This document shows positions 39,733-46,060 of a DNA stretch of 64,000 nt, one piece after another. Source of the stretch: an uncultured Lachnospiraceae bacterium. GTDB taxonomy: Bacteria; Bacillota; Clostridia; Lachnospirales; Lachnospiraceae. Location of the stretch: assembly GCA_947089905.1 (NCBI GenBank), contig CAMUMG010000005.1, forward strand, positions 116,593-180,592. Reading direction: 5' to 3'. Position 1 is the first letter of the stretch; every line of letters begins with the position of its first letter. The notes beneath the pieces were generated by a model that was not told where the DNA came from, did not search any database, and saw only the letters and a list, made by a program, of their open reading frames with translations. Both the position numbers and the translations under genes were made by a program.

Positions 39733-40650
39733 TTATCTTGGTCCTAAAAATTTGTCTCCATTCAAATGAATCATATGCTCTGGCATTTCGGCAATCCAAA
39801 CCTCTGTTTCCCAAGCCAACGATTCCGAAAATTTTTTATATGTCTTAAAATCCAAAAATGCTGTAACATAAACCTTTCCGGCAGTAACACTTTTTGTCAT
39901 TTCTGTTATTTCCAGTATCCTTTTTGAATCCATAGGTCCTACAGAAGTAACGGACTCTATAAAATAAATCCAGTTTTTATCTGCTCTATATAAAACAATA
40001 TCCGGCATCTTATCATGTAATGTGATCTCAAAGCCTAATTTTTTTAGTTTTTCAATATCTTTTACTAAATCCTTCTTTGTAGTATCTCCAACATATAAAC
40101 ATTCCGAATTTTGTGCAAATCTTGGTGCAAATTCTTCAATAATTGCTTTTTGTAGCTCGTTATGTTTTCCAGTTGAAAATTTAAAATCTATACCATTAAT
40201 TTTTACTGGCATCATTGTTATTTTCTTTTTAGACGCATAAATATCAATCAATTTATTATGATATGTCAAGAATCGATTTAAAGAGGTTTGCCATTCTACA
40301 GACTGAAATGTTTTCAAAATTTTTAATGTTTCTTTTGTAAGTCTGTATCTATAATTTGGACTATTCGTTGCCATTCCATTATCTTCTACTAATGCTGCAG
40401 TTCGAAATTCATGTAATGCTTGCTTTCGAAATGTTTCTCTGCTATTTTCTGCATAAGTAGTCTTATAAAATGTATTAGCAAACTGGATAATATCATGAAT
40501 ACGAATCCAGTCATTATTTGCCTCTTTCCAAGTCATATCTGGTTTAATACCTGCCATTGCTAAAAGTACATAACAACATATATCTGCCAGTTGTGCTCTT
40601 GGCATACCTACCAATTTTAAAAATTCTCGTGCCTGTTCAACTTTATTCAC
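39733..40650 (-). CDS. Type II restriction endonuclease, BsuBI/PstI family
   Basis: 305 aa, close to R.BsuBI and R.PstI in length. An N-terminal helical/wHTH-like part is followed by the C-terminal nuclease with HNELQKAIIEEFAPRFAQ, CLYVGDTTKK, and MPDIVLYRADKNWIYFIESVTSVGP, the PD-x-ExV/K-like core of this family. Expected target CTGCAG, by family. Starts with GTG at 40650, GGAG 6 nt upstream; it overlaps the end of the methyltransferase gene by 8 nt, so the two are coupled. Confidence 0.92.
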   Translation of the reverse strand: MNKVEQAREFLKLVGMPRAQLADICCYVLLAMAGIKPDMTWKEANNDWIRIHDIIQFANTFYKTTYAENSRETFRKQALHEFRTAALVEDNGMATNSPNYRYRLTKETLKILKTFQSVEWQTSLNRFLTYHNKLIDIYASKKKITMMPVKINGIDFKFSTGKHNELQKAIIEEFAPRFAQNSECLYVGDTTKKDLVKDIEKLKKLGFEITLHDKMPDIVLYRADKNWIYFIESVTSVGPMDSKRILEITEMTKSVTAGKVYVTAFLDFKTYKKFSESLAWETEVWIAEMPEHMIHLNGDKFLGPR

Positions 40651-42127
40651 AATACTCCAAAATTAAATTACAGTTTCTCTCTGATAAATCTTTTGATTCC
40701 ATCAATTTTCTACCCATTTGCTGTATGGTATTTATATCTGGTACAGGCATAGAATTTATTTCTGTAGAATTGACTTGTGTTGAACCATTTAAAATTCGAT
40801 AATATTCATCATACAAAGTAGAATTAAATATTACATATAGCCCATATACTAAACACTCCGACATTTCACAAAATAATCCATCAATAAAATTAAGTTTATT
40901 TTGTGTACTGATTTTCGTATATTGAGGATAGTTTTTTGCCAAATAAATACCACATTGTAATCTTCTGGATTCCTCTTTTGCTGTAAAACGTTTTACAAAC
41001 AAATAGTTTTTATTGTCCTGTATAAGTCCCTTTTGATCGGTTACTACATATTCATGATCTTTTTTAATAGGAAATTGTACTTTTCCTTGTTTAATATGTT
41101 GTGAATAAAATAAGGGAATTGCACCCTCTTCGGCTTCATTACGGAGAATATCAAGATTTCTAAAATCGACTGTTAATCCTGTCTTCATTTTCAATCCGAT
41201 ATCTGGCAATGTCTGATTAAATTTATGCAGTTGTTTTAATACTTCTACTTCTTCCTTATTTGTTACTAAATATACATAATAATCCTCACCAGAAACAACG
41301 AGATTATAAGGTACTATTAAGGAGGTTACTTTATTAAAATCTCTGTTTGAATTAGAGGAACTAATCATTATTTGTGCAGGAGTTATATATGTTTTTCTAA
41401 CTTTTATAATAATAGTTTCCTGTAATACATTTTCTTTATCAAAAACTTTGTTTCTGCTTACAAATAGATGAATATGCTCTAACTTTCCTTTTGTCAGAAA
41501 ATACTGTCGGAATCGTTTAAAATATGCTCCTGATGTCCACGATCGAGGTATAATATATACCATTTCCCCATTATCTTTCAAATTGAAAAGCCCGATAGCT
41601 GCAAAAAGAAAATATAAATTAGGTGTGCCATAACAAATTTCTGGCATAGCTATTGCTTCTGGTGCATTTTTTGATATTTTCATATAAGGAGGATTTCCAA
41701 TTACATAATCATATTTGAATGGATTTTTATTTCCTCCTATCATATCGTTAAAATCTAAATATTGGCTTGTAATATAATTTTCTGTACAAATATAATATTT
41801 AACTACTTTTGTTGAATTCTTTTTATAATATTCCAAATTATCTTTCAAAAGTCTTAATACATTTTCATCATTTTCATAACAGGTTAATTCAATTTCTTCT
41901 ATTGAATTAGATTGTTCTAATCGCTCCATAAAAGCACATGACAAAATGCCAGAACCAGCACCTGCATCCAAAACAGTGATACACTGCCTATCAGTTGGAA
42001 TTTTATATAAACTCACCATAAATCTTGCGGTTTCTAAACTTGTAAAAAACTGTCCATACTTTTTCCTTTCCTTTTTTGGCATACTGTTTATATATAAATT
42101 CGTGCGTTCCACAATCTCTTCCAGCAT
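40643..42127 (-). CDS. Adenine-specific DNA methyltransferase of the BsuBI/PstI type
   Basis: 494-aa N6-adenine MTase. KYGQFFTSLETARFMVSLY (residues 22-40) precedes the SAM motif VLDAGAGSGILSCAF, and the catalytic motif is VIGNPPYMKIS (NPPY). The C-terminal half is the target-recognition region. M.BsuBI and M.PstI have about 500 aa. It should protect CTGCAG from the overlapping endonuclease gene; both lie between hsdM (30 nt upstream) and hsdS. GGGGTGAAAG precedes the ATG. Confidence 0.93.
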   Translation of the reverse strand: MLEEIVERTNLYINSMPKKERKKYGQFFTSLETARFMVSLYKIPTDRQCITVLDAGAGSGILSCAFMERLEQSNSIEEIELTCYENDENVLRLLKDNLEYYKKNSTKVVKYYICTENYITSQYLDFNDMIGGNKNPFKYDYVIGNPPYMKISKNAPEAIAMPEICYGTPNLYFLFAAIGLFNLKDNGEMVYIIPRSWTSGAYFKRFRQYFLTKGKLEHIHLFVSRNKVFDKENVLQETIIIKVRKTYITPAQIMISSSNSNRDFNKVTSLIVPYNLVVSGEDYYVYLVTNKEEVEVLKQLHKFNQTLPDIGLKMKTGLTVDFRNLDILRNEAEEGAIPLFYSQHIKQGKVQFPIKKDHEYVVTDQKGLIQDNKNYLFVKRFTAKEESRRLQCGIYLAKNYPQYTKISTQNKLNFIDGLFCEMSECLVYGLYVIFNSTLYDEYYRILNGSTQVNSTEINSMPVPDINTIQQMGRKLMESKDLSERNCNLILEYCE

Positions 42128-42157
42128 TTTCTTTCACCCCATGTCTATCTATTTATA

Positions 42158-43723
42158 TTAATTATGTTCAATCTCCTTAATAATCTCATCAATAGCACTG
42201 CGAAGTTTTTGTTGTTTTAGAACAATCTCTGCGATTTCTGCATTTAATTTAACGATATCTACTACTTCACGGGTATCTTCTGCTTCTACATAGGTACTGA
42301 CAGAAAGATTATAGTCATTTTCGACAATTTCCTCATAACCTGCCAGATGCGAGAAATGTTTTTCTTCGGTTTTATCGGCATAGGTTTCTACGATATGTGA
42401 AATATTTTCTTGGGTGAGCTTATTGTTGTTTGTAACTTTGATACATTCCTTTGAAGCGTCAATAAATAATGTCTGATTGTCACTTTTTCCTTTTTTTATA
42501 ACCATAATACAGGTAGCAATACTTGTCCCAAAGAAAAGATTACTTGGCAGTTGAACAATACAATCAATCACATTACTGTCAATCAAATATTTGCGGATTT
42601 TTTGTTCTGCACCACCTCGATACATAATACCCGGAAAACAGACAATCGCCGCTGTTCCATTAGAGTCCAGCCATGACAAACTGTGCATGATAAAGGCAAG
42701 ATCTGCTTTGCTTTTAGGAGCTAATACACCTGCAGGTGCAAAGCGGGGATCACTAATTAATAATGGATTCTCGTCACCGGCCCATTTAATTGAATATGGC
42801 GGGTTGGAAACGATCAATTCAAAAGGTTCATCATCCCAATGTTTCGGGGTTGTCAGTGTATCTTCACAGGCAATATCAAATTTATCAAAACCGATATCAT
42901 GGAGAAACATATTGATACGACATAAGTTATAGGTAGTAATATTAATTTCCTGACCATAAAAACCATTTCGAACGGCATCTTTTCCCAGTACTTTTTCTGC
43001 TTTTAAAAGCAGAGAGCCAGAACCGCAGGCCGGATCATATACTTTATTGATCTCTTTTTTCCCAACTGTTCCTAATCTTGTGAGCAGTTCAGAAACATCG
43101 GCAGGAGTAAAAAATTCACCACCGGATTTTCCTGCATTGCTGGCATACATAGTCATAAGATATTCATAGGCATCACCAAAAGCATCAATATCATGTTCTT
43201 TTACATCTCCAAGGTTCATATTTGCTACGCCATTTAACAACTTAACCAATTTTTCATTGCGTTTTGCAACCGTAGCACCTAATTTATTGCTATTTACATC
43301 AAAATCGTCAAATAATCCTGCAAAGCTGTTTTCCGAAGAGCTTCCCTTTGCTGATTCTTCTATATGACGAAATACATGCTCTAATGTTTCATTGAGATTT
43401 TCGTCTGCTGCTGCGTGAATTGTAATATTACAAAATAGTTCACTTGGCAAAATAAAAAAACCTTTTTCTTCAACCAGTCCTTCTCTTGCTTCTTCTGCTT
43501 CCTCGTCGGACATAGCTGCATAATCAAAGTCTGTTCTGCCAGCTTCTATTTCACCCTCATTGACATAATTACAGAGATTTTCAGAAATATAACGGTAAAA
43601 CATTGTACCCAGTACATAATTTTTAAAGTCCCAGCCATCGACGGCTCCTCTTAGTTCATCTGCTATTGCCCATATTGCACGATGTAATTCATCCCGTTCT
43701 TGTTCCTTTTTATTATCAATCAT
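42158..43723 (-). CDS. hsdM: Type I RM methyltransferase subunit
   Basis: 521 aa. N-terminal HsdM helical domain (HRAIWAIADELRGAVDGWDFKNYVLGTMFYRYIS), then the N6-adenine MTase with SAM motif VYDPACGSGSLLLKA and catalytic LIVSNPPYSIKW. With HsdS it forms the modification enzyme, with HsdR the restriction enzyme. The ATG at 43723 has AAGGGA 9 nt upstream; the ATG six codons earlier lacks a site. First gene of the RM operon, just downstream of a mini-MITE and the TA cassettes. Confidence 0.95.
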   Translation of the reverse strand: MIDNKKEQERDELHRAIWAIADELRGAVDGWDFKNYVLGTMFYRYISENLCNYVNEGEIEAGRTDFDYAAMSDEEAEEAREGLVEEKGFFILPSELFCNITIHAAADENLNETLEHVFRHIEESAKGSSSENSFAGLFDDFDVNSNKLGATVAKRNEKLVKLLNGVANMNLGDVKEHDIDAFGDAYEYLMTMYASNAGKSGGEFFTPADVSELLTRLGTVGKKEINKVYDPACGSGSLLLKAEKVLGKDAVRNGFYGQEINITTYNLCRINMFLHDIGFDKFDIACEDTLTTPKHWDDEPFELIVSNPPYSIKWAGDENPLLISDPRFAPAGVLAPKSKADLAFIMHSLSWLDSNGTAAIVCFPGIMYRGGAEQKIRKYLIDSNVIDCIVQLPSNLFFGTSIATCIMVIKKGKSDNQTLFIDASKECIKVTNNNKLTQENISHIVETYADKTEEKHFSHLAGYEEIVENDYNLSVSTYVEAEDTREVVDIVKLNAEIAEIVLKQQKLRSAIDEIIKEIEHN

Positions 43724-43787
43724 TACTGTATTTCCCTTCATTGGCAGATTGTATTTTTCTGATTTCTTTTATGGATAATCCTTGTGT

Positions 43788-43888
43788 GGACAAACCCTTA
43801 AATAAAAATTTATAAAATAAAATTTAAAAAGCAGAATATTTTTGGATATCTGCTTTCAGATTTCTAATAAAAATAGATTCGTTTGTCC
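43788..43888. mobile_element. Miniature (101-bp) relative of the 49287 element
   Basis: Left end GGACAAAC...AATAAAAATTTATAAAATAAAATTTAAAAAGCA and right end TGCTTTCAGATTTCTAATAAAAATAGATTC then GTTTGTCC align with the two termini of the element at 49287-49530. The interior is lost; AAAGCAGA/TCTGCTTT (43828-43835, 43849-43856) forms the central hairpin. No clear target duplication remains. It sits between hsdM and the first antisense RNA promoter. Confidence 0.6.
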
Positions 43889-43903
43889 TGACTTTTAATA
43901 CTC

Positions 43904-43932
43904 TTGCATTTCGAATAAAATTATGATATAGT
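43904..43932 (+). promoter_or_regulatory. Promoter of antisense RNA 1
   Basis: TTGCAT (43904-43909), 17-nt spacer, TATAGT (43927-43932), part of CTTGCATTT...TATGATATAGT shared with the second cassette. Confidence 0.75.
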
Positions 43933-43938
43933 AAACAT

Positions 43939-44035
43939 AACAAAGGATATCTCCCACTAGATGGGTTGACCAATTACAGAATAGAAAAATCACCCATAAC
44001 TCGCCAAAGTTTCAAGGGTGGTTTTTCTGTATTTT
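43939..44035 (+). ncRNA. Antisense RNA 1, candidate type I antitoxin
   Basis: Predicted RNA of about 95 nt. The 5' part CAAAGGATATCTCCCACTAG contains a CCCAC/GTGGG-like hairpin and GGTTGACC, and is closely related to antisense RNA 2. It ends in a strong terminator, AGAAAAATCACCC (43983-43995) with GGGTGGTTTTTCT (44016-44028). Its 3' end faces the 3' end of the toxin 1 gene on the other strand, the arrangement of txpA/RatA in B. subtilis. Confidence 0.65.
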
Positions 44036-44041
44036 AAAATA

Positions 44042-44158
44042 TTAATGACAAATCAAATAAATGAATGTCAGTAATGCGATGAGAAATAATCCGAACTGCA
44101 TTAAATCACTAAATGTGAAGTTGTCGTTCTTTTTCATCCGCATCTGAAATACATTCAT
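44042..44158 (-). CDS. Toxin 1: small hydrophobic Hol_Tox-like peptide
   Basis: 38 aa: MNVFQMRMKKNDNFTFSD, then LMQFGLFLIALLTFIYLIC, a single membrane helix with the FLIALLTxI core of the holin-like toxin (TxpA/BsrG-type) family. Internal ATGs at codons 6 and 8 are alternative starts. No good ribosome-binding site or promoter is seen upstream: the 5' region coincides with an 18-nt mobile-element end (44153-44170), so this gene may be 5'-truncated and silent. The antitoxin RNA gene is convergent. Confidence 0.65.
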   Translation of the reverse strand: MNVFQMRMKKNDNFTFSDLMQFGLFLIALLTFIYLICH

Positions 44159-44170
44159 GCGTTTGTCGTG
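44153..44170. repeat. 18-nt mobile-element end at the toxin 1 start
   Basis: ATTCATGCGTTTGTCGTG is the exact complement of CACGACAAACGCATGAAT, the terminus at 31092, and differs by one base pair from the left end at 49287. Only the tip is conserved here. Confidence 0.6.
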
Positions 44171-44191
44171 TCTTTTGACACTTTCTCTTAC

Positions 44192-44220
44192 TTGCATTTT
44201 GAATGAAATTATGATATAGT
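44192..44220 (+). promoter_or_regulatory. Promoter of antisense RNA 2
   Basis: TTGCAT (44192-44197), 17-nt spacer, TATAGT (44215-44220); nearly identical to the promoter at 43904-43932. Confidence 0.75.
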
Positions 44221-44226
44221 GAAACT

Positions 44227-44319
44227 AACAAAGGATACCGCCCACAAAGTGGTTAACCTCATATCAGATTATAAGTCTGCCTGTAACGGCCAAGTTGACA
44301 AGGCAGGCTTATTTATTTT
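44227..44319 (+). ncRNA. Antisense RNA 2, candidate type I antitoxin
   Basis: Predicted RNA of about 90 nt. The 5' segment CAAAGGATACCGCCCACAAA and following GTGGTTAACC match antisense RNA 1. Terminator: AAGTCTGCCT (44273-44282) with AGGCAGGCTT (44301-44310) then ATTTATTTT. Its last 45-50 nt are complementary to the coding end of toxin 2, so it can base-pair with that mRNA. Confidence 0.7.
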
Positions 44320-44397
44320 CGCTTGTTTCCTATCTATATAGGCAAGCAGAAACGAACCTCCTAAAAATAAAAGGCTTATTACTTCATATGTATCCAT
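44269..44397 (-). CDS. Toxin 2: small hydrophobic Hol_Tox-like peptide
   Basis: 42 aa. It starts MDTYEVISLLFLGGSFLLAY, then IDRKQAKINK, the classic pattern of Firmicute holin-like type I toxins (xTYExxSLxxxFGxFLIAxxxYIDRK). AGGGAG is 9-10 nt before the ATG at 44397, and a CTCCCT (44431-44426) upstream can pair with it and hide it, a usual control of such toxins. Promoter at 44464-44492. The last 15 codons overlap the antisense RNA. Expected to insert in the membrane when overproduced; this is inferred from the family. Confidence 0.75.
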   Translation of the reverse strand: MDTYEVISLLFLGGSFLLAYIDRKQAKINKPALSTWPLQADL

Positions 44398-44463
44398 TCG
44401 CACCATCTCCCTTCTTTGTTAAGTTAGGGAGGCTTCCACCTTGTAACACGATATCCTTTTTTC

Positions 44464-44492
44464 ACTATAACACAATATTCCAAATTTCGCAA
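44464..44492 (-). promoter_or_regulatory. Promoter of toxin 2
   Basis: Minus strand TTGCGA (44492-44487), 17-nt spacer, TATAGT (44469-44464), giving a 5' UTR of about 60 nt before the toxin ATG. Confidence 0.65.
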
Positions 44493-44505
44493 TCTCAAAT
44501 CAGTT

Positions 44506-44532
44506 CTTGTATTTTGAAATAAAATTATTATT
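44506..44532 (+). repeat. Decayed copy of the antisense-RNA promoter
   Basis: CTTGTATTTTGAAATAAAAT and following TATTATT align with CTTGCATTTTGAATGAAATTATGATAT of cassette 2 with few changes. No terminator or toxin follows in the expected place, so it looks like the remnant of a third cassette, now overlapping the end of the HNH gene. Confidence 0.35.
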
Positions 44533-45343
44533 CCATTTCATCACCCTTTCCCCAATTACATGTATTGCACAATGTTCGTAAATTATTTGGTATCGTTTGA
44601 CCTCCCTTTGAAACTGGAATGATATGATCAACATGTAGTTTAATACCATCCTCTTGTGTACGCCCACAAATTTGACATCGAAATCCATCTCTTTTTAAAA
44701 TTGTATATCTCAATTTATCTGTCATCTGTGAACGTACATGTTTTCGTTTCATCTGTTCAGAATTTTGCATTTTTATTCGTTTTTGAAGTATTTCATAACG
44801 TGTAGGTACTTCAAAAACTGAATAGATAGCTCTTTTACTATAATAATTACGTCCTTTAGGACTGGTATAAGATGCAATACATATAATATTACAATTTATA
44901 ATTGGCTGTAATTTTTGATGTTCAAATAGTTTTTGTTCTATTTCCTTATATCTAACATAGGATATATGTAACTTCTTTGTTTCTTCTTCTGTGATTTGTG
45001 AAGTTAAACAATTAACTTTTTCTGAATATTCTTTATATAAATTACTATTCTCTTTAACTATCTCTGATACTTCTAACATTTGATTACTATCTAAAATATT
45101 TTCATCAAATAGATCATCTAATTTATATCTATCAAATTTCTGTTTAGATTGTAAAACTGTTTGAAATGTATATTGTTTTTGTATATCCCAATGAAAATTA
45201 AAATGTTGATTTAATTCATATAATTTTTTAAGTAAAATACTTGTATCCTGAATAATTTTTTTCTGTTTAGTAACTTTATTTTTTCTAATTATTAATATGA
45301 GTGAAATTATAAATAATAGTACTCCTATAATTAATACTTTCAT
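44528..45343 (-). CDS. Membrane-anchored HNH endonuclease-like protein
   Basis: 271 aa. One N-terminal membrane helix (residues 3-20, LIIGVLLFIISLILIIR) is followed by a long charged helical region and a C-terminal HNH domain: C223-x2-C226, HVDHI with H240, N254 in PNNL, and C259-x2-C262 with NWGKGDE. The cysteines hold a structural zinc; H and N are catalytic in the family. Tethering a nuclease to the inner face of the membrane is unusual and suits a role against incoming DNA. It lies beside the RM and TA genes. Function is inferred. Confidence 0.85.
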   Translation of the reverse strand: MKVLIIGVLLFIISLILIIRKNKVTKQKKIIQDTSILLKKLYELNQHFNFHWDIQKQYTFQTVLQSKQKFDRYKLDDLFDENILDSNQMLEVSEIVKENSNLYKEYSEKVNCLTSQITEEETKKLHISYVRYKEIEQKLFEHQKLQPIINCNIICIASYTSPKGRNYYSKRAIYSVFEVPTRYEILQKRIKMQNSEQMKRKHVRSQMTDKLRYTILKRDGFRCQICGRTQEDGIKLHVDHIIPVSKGGQTIPNNLRTLCNTCNWGKGDEME

Positions 45344-45387
45344 TTACAATAAATTCTCCTTAGATTTTTTAATTAAATAACTACAAA

Positions 45388-45419
45388 ACAGAAGAACCAT
45401 TTTTAATTGGTTCTTCTGT
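45388..45419 (-). terminator. Terminator of the nitroreductase transcript
   Basis: ACAGAAGAACCA (45388-45399) and TGGTTCTTCTGT (45408-45419) form a perfect 12-bp stem; TTTTGTAG follows on the minus strand. Confidence 0.85.
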
Positions 45420-45445
45420 CTTCTTTCAAGTTACAAATTGAGTTT

Positions 45446-46054
45446 TTAATTTTTTTCTCTCCACTCTACAATGTCATTTAGATTGTTTCTTGGTCGTGCC
45501 CGTGGTGTTTCATCTGCATATCCGACTGCAAGTGCCGCAAGGAGTTCTCCCTTTGTATCTAACCATTCACTTAATTCTTTATAGGCAAAATAAATATCGC
45601 ATATCCAAAGAGAACCTAAGCCTAATTCTACTGCGGTCAGGCTCATATTTTCTATCGCTGCTCCGACTGACTGTGCATTACATAGCTCAAAAATACGTTC
45701 TTCTGGTGTTAGCTTTTTATAAAGATCCATTCCAAGTGGATTTACAATAAAGATTATAACTGGTGTCTGTCGCATAATACGTAAAGTGTTTTCTGCACCA
45801 CTTAGATATTTTGCACTTTCAGGAAGGAAAGGTTCTTTTCTTTCTCTTTCTAATCCCTTTTGCATAGCGTCTAATGCCTCTTCTTTTGATTTAGCTGTTG
45901 CTACAATAAATTTCCATGGCTGACGATTTTTCGAAGAGGGTGCTAATGTCCCTGCCGTTAAAATTTCGTAAATCAGCGATTTTGATACCGCTTTTTGTTT
46001 ATATTTTCGAATACTATGTCTTTTGGCAATTACTTGTATTATTTTATTGCCCAT
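45446..46054 (-). CDS. Nitroreductase family protein
   Basis: 202-aa FMN-dependent oxidoreductase. RHSIRKYKQKAVSKSLI (FMN-binding RRSxRxF-like motif, residues 12-28), APSSKNRQPWKFIVATAKS (about 37-55), and a glycine-rich C-terminal region (LAALAVGYADETPRARPRNNL) identify the fold. It could reduce quinones or nitro compounds, or dehalogenate; substrate not readable. It follows the DUF2264 gene by 6 nt and is probably in the same transcript. Confidence 0.87.
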   Translation of the reverse strand: MGNKIIQVIAKRHSIRKYKQKAVSKSLIYEILTAGTLAPSSKNRQPWKFIVATAKSKEEALDAMQKGLERERKEPFLPESAKYLSGAENTLRIMRQTPVIIFIVNPLGMDLYKKLTPEERIFELCNAQSVGAAIENMSLTAVELGLGSLWICDIYFAYKELSEWLDTKGELLAALAVGYADETPRARPRNNLNDIVEWREKN

Positions 46055-46060
46055 TCTATT

